Shown here: positions 1 through 7,338 of the stretch, one piece after another
How positions within the stretch are numbered: the stretch's first letter is position 1
Layout: the number at the start of each line of letters is the position of its first letter
Origin: Thermoplasmata archaeon M9B1D
GTDB taxonomy: Archaea; Thermoplasmatota; E2; DHVEG-1
Reading direction: 5' to 3'
Assembly (NCBI GenBank): GCA_002900535.1
Contig: MUGC01000017.1
Location: forward strand, 1 to 14,252
DNA length: 14,252 bases
Translations under genes and position numbers: made by a program
Notes under the pieces: model-generated
Told to the model about the DNA's origin: nothing
Databases searched by the model: none
What the model saw: only the letters and a program-made list of their open reading frames with translations

Positions 1-1
1 T

Positions 2-856
2 GTTGTTGTTGCTGGTGGAATGGAGAGCATGAGTAACTGCCCATTTGCTTTACCAAAAGCTCGATATGGTTATAGGATGTTTGACGGAAAAGTCGTTGAT
101 CTTATGGTTCGTGATGGCCTATGGGATGTTTATAATGATTATCACATGGGTAATACAGGCGAGGTAATAGCAGAGCGACATAATATCACACGTGAAGATT
201 GTGATAAGTTTGCCATGTGGAGCCATCAAAAAGCTGCAAAAGCAACAGAAAATGATTGGTTTAAAGAGGAGATATTACCTGTTGAAATTCCTCAGAAAAA
301 AGCAGATCCGATCATTTTTGATAAAGATGAAGGAATCAGAGCAAATACAACAGTTGAAAAACTAGGAGAACTTCCCCCGTTTTTCAAAAAAGATGGTGTG
401 GTGACAGCAGGTAATGCTTCGCAGATTACAGATGGCGCATCTGCTATTGTTGTTATGAGTAAAGAAAAAGCAGACAAACTTGGAATAAAGCCATTAGCTA
501 CAATAAAAGGCTATAATACTAGTGGTGTGGAACCAGCATATGTAATGGGTGCTCCAATTCCAGGTGTTAAGAAGCTTCTAAAAGATATGAGATTCACCAT
601 TGAGGATATTGATCTGGTTGAACACAATGAAGCATTTTCTTCTGCAAGTGCTGCTCTTATGAAAGAGGCTAGCATCCCAAAAGAAAAATTCAACGTGCAT
701 GGTGGAGCAGTTGCAATTGGCCATCCAATTGGATCGAGTGGTTCCCGTATCCTAATAACTCTAATGTATGCTATGAAAAATTTGAAAAAACATCGTGGTC
801 TTGCAACGATTTGTCTTGGTGGGGGAAATGCTGTACAAATGATAATTGAGAGGTAA
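2..856 (+). CDS. atoB: Acetyl-CoA C-acetyltransferase (thiolase), 5'-truncated
   Basis: Thiolase that cleaves acetoacetyl-CoA with CoA to two acetyl-CoA, or runs in reverse. The frame is open to the left edge and reads VVVAGGMESMSN, the conserved AGGMESMSN segment of thiolases, so the ATG at 20 is internal. The N-terminal part with the acyl-accepting cysteine lies outside the window. Counting from that Met, the NEAF motif (EHNEAFSSASAA) is near residue 203, the catalytic His is H235 in GGAVAIGHPIG, and the second catalytic Cys is C265 in CLGGG. This is the bacterial PhaA/Thl type, not the SCP2-like thiolase common in archaea. It ends four bases before the start codon of the 3-hydroxybutyryl-CoA dehydrogenase, so the two are almost certainly co-transcribed. 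Short-chain (C4) specificity is inferred from the neighbours. Confidence 0.95.
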   Translation, partial: VVVAGGMESMSNCPFALPKARYGYRMFDGKVVDLMVRDGLWDVYNDYHMGNTGEVIAERHNITREDCDKFAMWSHQKAAKATENDWFKEEILPVEIPQKKADPIIFDKDEGIRANTTVEKLGELPPFFKKDGVVTAGNASQITDGASAIVVMSKEKADKLGIKPLATIKGYNTSGVEPAYVMGAPIPGVKKLLKDMRFTIEDIDLVEHNEAFSSASAALMKEASIPKEKFNVHGGAVAIGHPIGSSGSRILITLMYAMKNLKKHRGLATICLGGGNAVQMIIER

Positions 857-860
857 GAAA

Positions 861-1715
861 ATGACGGTTAAAAAAATAGGTGTTATAGGCGCGGGTCAGA
901 TGGGACATGGAATTGCTTTGGTTTCTGCACAAGCTGACTTTGATGTTGTTTTAAGAGATGTTAAAGACGAATTTGTTCAAAAAGGAGTTAGTAAAATTGA
1001 TAAATTTTTAACAAAAAGTATTGAAAAAGAGAGAATTACTGAAGCTGATAAGAAAAAGATAATGTCAAAAATCAAAGGCACTACTAAACTTGAAGATATG
1101 AAAGATGCAGATGTTGTAATAGAAGCAATCTTTGAAAATGTTCAAGTTAAAAAAGAGCTTTTCAAAGAGCTTGATAAAATCTGTAAAAAAGATTGTATTC
1201 TTGCATCAAATACCAGTACAATTCCGATTACTGATCTTGCATCAGTTACCAACCGACCTGAGAAATTCATTGGTATGCATTTTATGAACCCTGTTCCAAT
1301 AATGAAACTTGTTGAAGTAATCCGTGGACTTCGAACAGATGATGCAACTACGAATCTAATATATAATTTATCTGAAAAAATGGGTAAAATACCTGTTGAG
1401 GTTAATGATGGCCCGGGTTTTGTATCTAATCGTTTACTTATGCCTATGATAAATGAAGCAATCATTTGTCTAAACGAAGGCATTGGTACTGCTGAAAACA
1501 TTGATAATGTCATGAAACTTGGGATGAATCACCCTATGGGACCGCTGGCTCTTGCAGATTTAATAGGGCTTGATGTGGTACTAAATATTATGCAAGTTTT
1601 ATATGATGGGTTTAATGATTCAAAATATAGACCATGTCCTTTATTGAAAAAAATGGTTCAAGCGGGTTATCTTGGTCGTAAAACAGGCAAAGGTTTCTAT
1701 GACTATAGGAAATAG
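861..1715 (+). CDS. hbd: 3-hydroxybutyryl-CoA dehydrogenase
   Basis: Oxidises 3-hydroxybutyryl-CoA to acetoacetyl-CoA with NAD(P)+. The 284-residue protein matches the usual length of the free-standing (about 282 aa) enzyme. A Rossmann dinucleotide-binding loop GVIGAGQMGHG opens the protein (residues 7-17). The catalytic residues line up as S119 (SNTST), H140 (GMHFMNPVP), E152 and N190 (GPGFVSNR). The C-terminal half carries the all-helical dimerisation domain with HPMGPLALADLIGLD. The ATG at 861 is chosen over an in-frame TTG at 846 because a GAGAGGT Shine-Dalgarno ends six bases before 861 and the protein then starts right at the nucleotide-binding domain. It follows thiolase by four bases and abuts crotonase, forming a three-gene lower beta-oxidation operon. 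Confidence 0.95.
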   Translation: MTVKKIGVIGAGQMGHGIALVSAQADFDVVLRDVKDEFVQKGVSKIDKFLTKSIEKERITEADKKKIMSKIKGTTKLEDMKDADVVIEAIFENVQVKKELFKELDKICKKDCILASNTSTIPITDLASVTNRPEKFIGMHFMNPVPIMKLVEVIRGLRTDDATTNLIYNLSEKMGKIPVEVNDGPGFVSNRLLMPMINEAIICLNEGIGTAENIDNVMKLGMNHPMGPLALADLIGLDVVLNIMQVLYDGFNDSKYRPCPLLKKMVQAGYLGRKTGKGFYDYRK

Positions 1716-1724
1716 GTGAAAAAT

Positions 1725-2504
1725 ATGGCTTATAAAAATATAGTTGTTGAAAAAAAAGATGCAATTGTATTTATTAAGATTAATAGACCTCAGGTTTTAA
1801 ATGCGTTAAATACAGAAACCGTATCGGAAGTTACAAAAGCAATAGAAGAGCTTGAAAAAGATAAAAAAATAAAAGTTGCAATTCTTACAGGTGAAGGAAA
1901 AGCATTCATTGCAGGTGCAGACATTAGCGCTATGTCAAATATGACATCGCTTGAAGCGAAAGAATTTGCCGAAGCGGGACACGGCATGCTTAACAAAATC
2001 GAAGCTAGTCGTCTTCCTTTTATTGCTGCGGTAAATGGATATGCTCTCGGTGGTGGTTGTGAAACTCTTATGGCTTGTGATATTGTAATTGCTGCAAAAA
2101 GTGCAAAACTGGGCCAACCTGAAATAAACCTTGGGATAAGTCCAGGGTTTGGAGGTACACAGAGACTTCCGAGGCTTGTTGGTCGAATGAAAGCAAAAGA
2201 ACTTCTTTTGACAGGTAAAAATCTTACAGCTGATGAAGCAGCAAAAATTGGCTTAGTAAATAAAACAGTGGAAGATGCTGTGCTTATGGATGAAGTTGAA
2301 AAACTAGCAAATGAAATTGCAACTAAATCATCCGTTCAAACTCACTTTATCAAATCTTTGGTAAACAAAGGATCTGATATCGATTTGAACACTGCAAATT
2401 CACTTGAAATATCTTATTTTTCATCTAGTTTTTCAACGCATGATCAAAAAGAAGGAATGAAAGCATTTCTTGAGAAAAGAAAGCCAGCTTTCAAAGGTAA
2501 ATAA
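1725..2504 (+). CDS. crt: Enoyl-CoA hydratase (crotonase)
   Basis: Hydrates crotonyl-CoA to 3-hydroxybutyryl-CoA, the step before Hbd. The 259-residue product has the crotonase fold hallmarks: an oxyanion-hole strand GKAFIAGADI (about residues 58-67) and GYALGGGCE, with both catalytic glutamates present, E113 (GGGCE) and E133 (GQPE), followed by GFGGTQRL. Two glutamates mark a true hydratase rather than an isomerase or decarboxylase of the superfamily. The ATG at 1725 is preferred to the GTG at 1716, because AGGTG overlapping that GTG serves as ribosome binding site six bases upstream of 1725. It is the last gene of the plus-strand operon; only 17 bases separate its stop from the stop of the convergent meaB. 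Confidence 0.94.
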   Translation: MAYKNIVVEKKDAIVFIKINRPQVLNALNTETVSEVTKAIEELEKDKKIKVAILTGEGKAFIAGADISAMSNMTSLEAKEFAEAGHGMLNKIEASRLPFIAAVNGYALGGGCETLMACDIVIAAKSAKLGQPEINLGISPGFGGTQRLPRLVGRMKAKELLLTGKNLTADEAAKIGLVNKTVEDAVLMDEVEKLANEIATKSSVQTHFIKSLVNKGSDIDLNTANSLEISYFSSSFSTHDQKEGMKAFLEKRKPAFKGK

Positions 2505-2535
2505 TATTTTTTAAAACTTTTTTATTTTAATATTT
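2505..2535 (+). terminator. T-rich termination region between convergent genes
   Basis: Directly after the crotonase stop the plus strand has T6, then T6 and further T runs (TTTTTT AAAAC TTTTTT ATTTTAATATTTTT). U-rich tracts are the normal termination signal in archaea. The tract runs into the 3' end of the convergent meaB, whose stop is at 2522, so the two transcripts must overlap or stop within a few tens of bases. No strong hairpin is seen. Confidence 0.4.
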
Positions 2536-3463
2536 TTGAAAGTATTTCTTCCGCAGCTGAATGTGGATCAATTTGTTTTTTACTGATTTGATCTATTAAT
2601 AACTCAACTTTATCTTTAAATTGTTCTTCATCAAAAATAAAATTCATAAGTCTTTTACGAATAATTTCAATAAGCTCTGCTTCGTAACGAAGTCTTCTTT
2701 TAGTTTCAAATTCTTTTGTTTTTTTCAAATATTTTTCGTGATTTTCAATTTCTATAATAAGTTCTTTAACACCTTCTCCGTGTTTTGCAATAGTTGATAG
2801 AATTGGTGTTTTTCTTTCTTTTTCAGAACATGTAATATCAACTAAACTTTCTACTTCTGCAACAGTTTGCTCTACACCGGCTCTATCTGCCTTATTTACA
2901 ACATAGATGTCTGCAATTTCCATAACACCTGCTTTAAGTGTTTGAATCGAATCACCAAGGCCTGGAACAATTATTACAAGGGTCGTATCTGCAATTTTTA
3001 TGATATCAACTTCTGCTTGACCAACACCAACTGTTTCAACGATTACAACATCTTTACCAGATGCATCAAGAATTTCTACAACATCATAAACAGCACTAGC
3101 AAGGCCGCCGAGCATTCCTCGGGTCCCCATACTACGTATAAAAACACCTTCGTCCATCGTTAGTTCCATCATACGTACTCGATCACCGAGTAAAGCACCA
3201 CCTGAAAAAGGACTTGTAGGATCAATTGCAATAATTCCAACAGTTTTCCCTTGTTTTCTATATAGACGAGTCAACTCATAAATAAGAGTACTTTTTCCAG
3301 AGCCCATAACACCGGTGATACCAATTACATGCGCCTTTCCAGTATGAGGATGAATATCTTTCATAGAATCATTAGCGGAAGGATCATTATTTTCCGCAAG
3401 GGTAATAAGGCGCGCTATAGCACGGGAATCGCCAGACAAAACCTTTTTTGCAATATCCTTCAT
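2522..3463 (-). CDS. meaB: MeaB/ArgK-family GTPase, B12 acyl-CoA mutase chaperone
   Basis: G3E-class GTPase that gates cofactor loading and protects B12-dependent acyl-CoA mutases. The 313-residue protein has a P-loop GVMGSGKST (residues 51-59), the DPTSPFSGGALLGDRVRM region after it (81-98), the G3/Walker B segment VIVETVGVGQAEVD (140-153) and the NKAD base-recognition motif (190-193). Older databases call the family 'LAO/AO transport ATPase', which is misleading. It starts inside the small mutase subunit gene with an ATGA overlap (3460-3463), so translation is probably coupled. Being last in a cobO-mutase-meaB operon strongly supports the chaperone role. If the mutase is an isobutyryl-CoA mutase, this protein is the stand-alone counterpart of the G-domain fused inside IcmF; that is an inference from organisation. 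Confidence 0.93.
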   Translation of the reverse strand: MKDIAKKVLSGDSRAIARLITLAENNDPSANDSMKDIHPHTGKAHVIGITGVMGSGKSTLIYELTRLYRKQGKTVGIIAIDPTSPFSGGALLGDRVRMMELTMDEGVFIRSMGTRGMLGGLASAVYDVVEILDASGKDVVIVETVGVGQAEVDIIKIADTTLVIIVPGLGDSIQTLKAGVMEIADIYVVNKADRAGVEQTVAEVESLVDITCSEKERKTPILSTIAKHGEGVKELIIEIENHEKYLKKTKEFETKRRLRYEAELIEIIRKRLMNFIFDEEQFKDKVELLIDQISKKQIDPHSAAEEILSKILK

Positions 3464-3855
3464 CTTTTCACATTCTCTTTAATGAATTTAATAATATCTT
3501 CACATGGTGTACCTGGTCCAAAAACGCCAGCGATACCTTCTTTATGTAATTTAGAAATATCCTCTTCAGGGATAATTCCACCGCCAATAATTAAAACATC
3601 ATCCAAACCTTTTTTCTTTATAAGACGTGCAACATCTACAAAAAGTGTCATATGCGCACCAGATAATAGACTGAGACCAACAACATCTACATCTTCCTGA
3701 ATAGCTGTTTCAACAACCATCTCAGCAGTCTGATGCAGACCAGTATAAATTACTTCCATTCCAGCATCTCGCAGGGCACGGGCAACAATCTTTGCACCAC
3801 GATCATGACCATCGAGACCAGGTTTTGCAACAAGAACTCTAATTTTCTTCTCCAT
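3460..3855 (-). CDS. icmB: B12-binding small subunit of acyl-CoA mutase (isobutyryl-CoA mutase type)
   Basis: Binds adenosylcobalamin for the neighbouring catalytic subunit. At 131 residues it is a bare B12-binding domain. The DxHxxG motif reads DGHDRG at 15-20, with H17 expected to be the lower cobalt ligand. It is followed by LSLLSGAH (61-68) and the GGGIIP turn (91-96) that surround the nucleotide tail. Separate large and small subunits are usual for archaeal mutases and for IcmA/IcmB. A GAGGTGA ribosome binding site (3868-3862) overlaps the stop codon of the large subunit gene, only 11 bases away, and its own stop overlaps the meaB start, so the three genes look translationally coupled. 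Sequence alone does not separate IcmB from a methylmalonyl-CoA mutase small subunit; the assignment rests on the large subunit. Confidence 0.9.
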   Translation of the reverse strand: MEKKIRVLVAKPGLDGHDRGAKIVARALRDAGMEVIYTGLHQTAEMVVETAIQEDVDVVGLSLLSGAHMTLFVDVARLIKKKGLDDVLIIGGGIIPEEDISKLHKEGIAGVFGPGTPCEDIIKFIKENVKR

Positions 3856-3866
3856 TTTTATTCACC

Positions 3867-5543
3867 TCAATAAATCGCAGGTTCTTCATACTCACCAAAA
3901 ACATCTCTTAAAACTTGACATGTCTCACCTAATGTAGCATAACTATGAACACAATCAAGTATGTATGGCATTAAGTTTTCATTATCTTCTGCAGCTTTCC
4001 TAAGAGCCTTAATAGTTCGCTCATATTTTTGTTTATTTCTATCTTTTCTAAGTTTTTTCAAACGATTAATCTGACGTTCCTCACCTTTTTCATCCATCTT
4101 CAAAATTGGGATATCTACAGGTTCATCCATCTTGTATTCGTTTACACCAACAACAATACGTTTTTTCTCCTCAATTTCTTTCTGATATTTATAAGCAGCA
4201 TTGGCTATTTCGCGTTGATAAAAACCTTTTTCAATAGCTGGAAGGACCCCACCAAGTTTTTCCACACGATCCCAGTATTGATAGGTTTCCTCCTCCATTT
4301 TATCAGTAAGCCATTCAATATAATAAGAACCACCAAGTGGATCAACAGTGCTTGTTACACCGCTTTCTTCAGCAATAATTTGTTGTGTACGTAATGCTAT
4401 ACGAACAGCTTTTTCTGAAGGAAGTGCAAGTGCTTCATCCATTGAGTTTGTATGCAATGATTGAGTACCACCAAGGACAGCAGCTAATGCCTGAAGTGTA
4501 ACGCGAGTAATGTTAATTTCAGGCTGCTGGGCAGTTAAACTAACACCCGCGGTTTGAGTATGAAAACGCATCAAAAGTGAGCGAGATTTTTTAGCACCAA
4601 GTTTTTTGAGTCCTTTAGCCCAAATTCTACGAGCTGCTCGATATTTGGCTATTTCTTCAAAGAAATCATTATGAGAGTTAAAAAAGAAACTCAACCGTGG
4701 CGCAAAATCATCAATTTTCAAACCTCGTTTCATTGCCCATTTAACATACTCGATTCCGTCCCCAACAGTAAAAGCAAGTTCCTGAACTGCGGTACTACCT
4801 GCTTCACGGATATGATAACCAGAAATACTAATTGTATTCCACCGTGGAATTTCTTTATACCCAAATTCAAAAGTATCAACGATAAGTCTCATCGAAGGTT
4901 CTGGTGGAAAAATAAAACTTTTTTGAGCGATATATTCTTTTAATATGTCATTTTGAATTGTTCCACCAATAATTCGACGATTAATCCCTCGATTTTCAGC
5001 ATTAGCAATATAAAATCCCCATACAATTGCAGCAGGACCATTGATAGTCATACTGGTAGTAACTTTATCAATGGGGATTTCTTTAAACAATATCTCCATA
5101 TCTTGCAAACTACTAATTGCAACACCACATTTTCCGAATTCACCACGGCTCATAGCATGATCGGTATCATAGCCATATAAGGTAGGATAATCAAAAGCAA
5201 CACTTAAACCAGTCTCACCGTGATCAAGAAGATACTTGTAACGTTGATTAGTTTCTTCTGCACTACCAAATCCACTAAATTGGCGAAATGTCCAAAGCCG
5301 ACCTCGATGCAGATTAGGATGAATTCCACGTAAAAAAGGATACAAACCAGGAAAACCAATATCTTTAATATAATCGATATGGGCTACATCCTCAGGTGTA
5401 TATAAATTATTAATTTCATTCCAGGAGAGATTTTCAAATTTTTTTCTTCTTTCAGGATGTTTTTTAACATGGGGCATATAATAGTTTTTTTCCCAATCTG
5501 ATTTGATTTTTTTAATATTTTCTAATTCTTTATTTTTTATCAT
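3867..5543 (-). CDS. icmA: B12-dependent acyl-CoA mutase large subunit, isobutyryl-CoA mutase-like
   Basis: Catalytic subunit, 558 residues, of a radical B12 carbon-skeleton mutase. The TIM-barrel landmarks are present: RQFSGFGSAEETN (87-99), GLSVAFD (112-118), GTIQNDILKEY (194-204), SISGYH with Y243-H244, and FHTQTAGVSLTAQQP (328-341). Residue numbers coincide with the P. shermanii methylmalonyl-CoA mutase, but the two substrate-carboxylate contacts differ: Tyr89 is Phe89 (codon 5279-5277) and Arg207 is Gln207 (codon 4925-4923, in KEYIAQKSF). Phe and Gln at these positions are the published hallmark of isobutyryl-CoA mutase (IcmA Phe80/Gln198). The likely reaction is isobutyryl-CoA to n-butyryl-CoA. 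A routine annotation would say methylmalonyl-CoA mutase. Other non-carboxylated substrates, such as isovaleryl/pivalyl-CoA or 2-hydroxyisobutyryl-CoA, are alternatives. A G5 ribosome binding site lies about 10 bases before the ATG, 20 bases after cobO. Confidence 0.9.
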   Translation of the reverse strand: MIKNKELENIKKIKSDWEKNYYMPHVKKHPERRKKFENLSWNEINNLYTPEDVAHIDYIKDIGFPGLYPFLRGIHPNLHRGRLWTFRQFSGFGSAEETNQRYKYLLDHGETGLSVAFDYPTLYGYDTDHAMSRGEFGKCGVAISSLQDMEILFKEIPIDKVTTSMTINGPAAIVWGFYIANAENRGINRRIIGGTIQNDILKEYIAQKSFIFPPEPSMRLIVDTFEFGYKEIPRWNTISISGYHIREAGSTAVQELAFTVGDGIEYVKWAMKRGLKIDDFAPRLSFFFNSHNDFFEEIAKYRAARRIWAKGLKKLGAKKSRSLLMRFHTQTAGVSLTAQQPEINITRVTLQALAAVLGGTQSLHTNSMDEALALPSEKAVRIALRTQQIIAEESGVTSTVDPLGGSYYIEWLTDKMEEETYQYWDRVEKLGGVLPAIEKGFYQREIANAAYKYQKEIEEKKRIVVGVNEYKMDEPVDIPILKMDEKGEERQINRLKKLRKDRNKQKYERTIKALRKAAEDNENLMPYILDCVHSYATLGETCQVLRDVFGEYEEPAIY

Positions 5544-5563
5544 ATGCTAATTTCCCCCATTTT

Positions 5564-6082
5564 TTAGAAATCAACACCTTTTCTTGCTTCAACACCTTGT
5601 TGGTAAGGATGTTTAATTTCAAGCATTTCAGTCACATAATTAGCAATTCTTTGTATTTCAGGATGAGCATATCGGCCGGTAAGTACTAGTTCAAGGTTTT
5701 CAGGTTTATTTTCAATGACTTTTATCAACTCATGTAAATCTATTAGATTAAAATCAATCGCGACGTTAATCTCATCTAAAATTATCATATCGTATTTTTC
5801 ACTTTTAATAAGCTTCTTTGCATAGGCAAATCCTTCTTGAGCAAGTTCAATATCAATCTGTTCAGGTTTATCTTTGTTTACAAACTCATCTCTTCCATGC
5901 TGAGAAATAGTAAAATTAGATAGTTTTTCAACCGAGTCAAGTTCACTGTAATGTCTTCCTTTCATAAATTGGATCATATGAACTTTAAATCCTGCGCCTA
6001 CTGCACGAAGACCTAGACCCAGTGCTGCGGTTGTTTTACCTTTTCCAGGTCCCGTGTATATGTGAATGTATCCTTTTTCCAA
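5564..6082 (-). CDS. cobO: Cob(I)alamin adenosyltransferase (CobA/CobO/BtuR type)
   Basis: Transfers the adenosyl group of ATP to cob(I)alamin, giving the adenosylcobalamin the mutase needs. The 172-residue product has the family's P-loop GPGKGKTTAALG (11-22), the ILDEINVA strand with D103-E104 (101-108), VLTGRYAHPE (133-142) and the conserved tail KHPYQQGVEARKGVDF. This is the CobA/BtuR fold, unrelated to PduO or EutT adenosyltransferases. The start is a TTG (6082-6080) preceded at five bases by a full AGGAGA Shine-Dalgarno (6093-6088); no ATG lies near that position. It is the first gene of the operon with the mutase subunits and MeaB, so its most likely job is dedicated cofactor supply or repair for that enzyme rather than general corrinoid synthesis. 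Confidence 0.93.
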   Translation of the reverse strand: MEKGYIHIYTGPGKGKTTAALGLGLRAVGAGFKVHMIQFMKGRHYSELDSVEKLSNFTISQHGRDEFVNKDKPEQIDIELAQEGFAYAKKLIKSEKYDMIILDEINVAIDFNLIDLHELIKVIENKPENLELVLTGRYAHPEIQRIANYVTEMLEIKHPYQQGVEARKGVDF

Positions 6083-6130
6083 AGAAATCTCCTGTCCCTG
6101 AATTATCTTCTGTATTTTATTTCTTTCTTT

Positions 6131-6143
6131 TAATATCTTATAG
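6131..6143 (-). promoter_or_regulatory. TATA-like promoter of the cobO-mutase operon
   Basis: Read on the minus strand, this is CTATAAGATATTA, a plausible archaeal TATA box. Transcription would start about 25 bases further on, near 6110, leaving a short leader that contains the AGGAGA site of cobO. It lies in the 96-base divergent intergenic region shared with the acyl-CoA dehydrogenase operon. Assigned by eye only. Confidence 0.35.
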
Positions 6144-6148
6144 AAACC

Positions 6149-6157
6149 TTTATTTTA
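6149..6157 (+). promoter_or_regulatory. TATA box for leaderless acyl-CoA dehydrogenase operon
   Basis: TTTATTTTA preceded by an AGAAACC stretch that could be the BRE. Its centre is about 26 bases before the ATG at 6179, which is the distance expected between an archaeal TATA box and the transcription start, so the mRNA probably begins at or next to the start codon. This agrees with the absence of a Shine-Dalgarno directly before 6179. Confidence 0.45.
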
Positions 6158-6178
6158 GGAAATTTTATTCCAACCTCC

Positions 6179-7318
6179 ATGAAACTAGAACTAAATGAAC
6201 AACAAAAAATGATTCAGAAAATGGTACGAGAGTTTGCTGAAAAACAGGTAGGACCTATTGCTGCTGAGCTTGATAAAAAAGAAGAATACCCACATAAAAC
6301 ATTAAAAGAGATGGCGAAACTGGGACTTTTAGGTATAATTATACCACCAGAATATGGAGGAGCAGGTCTTGATACAATAAGTTACGCTATTGTTATTGAG
6401 GAAATATCACGAAAATGTGCATCTACTGGAGTTGTAACATCGGTTCATAATTCTCTTGTTGCCTGGCCAATTATTAAATATGGAACAGAAGAACAAAAAA
6501 AGAAGTATTTGCCAATTCTTGCAAAAGGTGAAAAAATTGGTGCGTTTGCAGGTACGGAGCCGAATGCTGGAAGTGATCTTGGAGCAATGCAGACTACTGC
6601 AAAGCTCAATGGAAATAAGTATATAATAAATGGTGATAAAACTTTTATTACAAGTGGACCTGAAGCAGGGATAATAATTATTTTTGCGGTTACAGATAAA
6701 GAAGCGAGTTCAAAAGGAATTAGTGCATTTATTGTTGAAAACACCTTTAAAGGATTCAAAGTTGGAAGTATATTTGAAAAGCTTGGAATAAATGCTTCTA
6801 AAACATCCGAGTTAATTTTTGAAGATATGGAGGTTCCAAAAGAAAACCTCCTCGGAAGCGAAGGAGATGGTTTTAAAATTGCTCTTAGTACGCTTGATGG
6901 AGGTCGTATTGGAATAGCATCTCAAGCAGTCGGGATTGCACAAGCATGTCTTGATGAAAGCATTGAATATTCTAAACAACGTCAACAGTTTGGACGGCCC
7001 ATTGCAAAATTTCAAGCAATACAATGGATGATCGCAGATATGGCAACAAAAATAGAAGCATCTAGATGGCTAGTATACAATGCCGCTTACACAAAAGACC
7101 AAGGTTTAAGATTCAGCAAGGAAGCAGCTATGGCAAAACTATTTGCATCTGAAACAGCAGTAGATAGTGCAATTAAAGCAGTTCAAATACATGGCGGTTA
7201 TGGTTATACTAAGGAATACACCGTTGAAAGATTATTTAGGGATTCAAAAATAACTGAAATTTATGAAGGTACTTCTGAAGTTCAGCGTATGGTAATTTCT
7301 GGAAGTTTACTAAAATAA
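6179..7318 (+). CDS. acd: Acyl-CoA dehydrogenase (butyryl-CoA dehydrogenase type)
   Basis: FAD enzyme that forms the 2,3-double bond of a short-chain acyl-CoA and passes electrons to ETF. At 379 residues it has the usual family length. Visible are the N-terminal helical domain, the substrate/FAD motif GAFAGTEPNAGSD (121-133), ITSGPEAG (157-164), the arginine of DGGRIGIASQAVG (240-252), QRQQFGRPI (268-276), QIHGGYGY (336-343) and the catalytic base E363 in YEGTSEVQR. A glutamate at this C-terminal site is typical of short- and medium-chain and butyryl-CoA enzymes and unlike isovaleryl-CoA dehydrogenase. It is first in the operon with an acyl-CoA synthetase and ETF. In a route through isobutyryl-CoA mutase its substrate would be n-butyryl-CoA; direct oxidation of isobutyryl-CoA cannot be excluded from sequence. 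The start has no Shine-Dalgarno and looks leaderless. Confidence 0.94.
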   Translation: MKLELNEQQKMIQKMVREFAEKQVGPIAAELDKKEEYPHKTLKEMAKLGLLGIIIPPEYGGAGLDTISYAIVIEEISRKCASTGVVTSVHNSLVAWPIIKYGTEEQKKKYLPILAKGEKIGAFAGTEPNAGSDLGAMQTTAKLNGNKYIINGDKTFITSGPEAGIIIIFAVTDKEASSKGISAFIVENTFKGFKVGSIFEKLGINASKTSELIFEDMEVPKENLLGSEGDGFKIALSTLDGGRIGIASQAVGIAQACLDESIEYSKQRQQFGRPIAKFQAIQWMIADMATKIEASRWLVYNAAYTKDQGLRFSKEAAMAKLFASETAVDSAIKAVQIHGGYGYTKEYTVERLFRDSKITEIYEGTSEVQRMVISGSLLK

Positions 7319-7338
7319 AACATTTGAGGTATATAATT

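Noticed and set aside
846..860. Upstream TTG start for hbd
   Set aside because: It would overlap the thiolase end and bury the Shine-Dalgarno; the ATG at 861 has correct spacing and gives the normal N-terminus.
1142..1513. 123-codon minus-strand frame opposite hbd
   Set aside because: Shadow of Hbd; no promoter, ribosome binding site or recognisable motif.
2867..3163. 98-codon plus-strand frame opposite meaB
   Set aside because: Antisense shadow of a well-supported GTPase gene; its Asn/Cys/Tyr-rich composition is typical of a reverse-strand artefact.
4029..4394. 121-codon plus-strand frame, Phe/Ile-rich and membrane-like, opposite icmA
   Set aside because: The hydrophobicity comes from reading AT-rich coding DNA antisense; no start signals, and icmA is certain.
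3867..5543. Simple label 'methylmalonyl-CoA mutase' for the large subunit
   Set aside because: Overall similarity supports the superfamily, but both carboxylate-binding residues are replaced by the isobutyryl-CoA mutase pair, and no propionyl-CoA or methylmalonyl-CoA gene is nearby.
7324..7338. Upstream TTG start for the acyl-CoA synthetase
   Set aside because: It overlaps the GAGGT site that serves the ATG at 7339, and the added residues MRYII look like non-coding translation.
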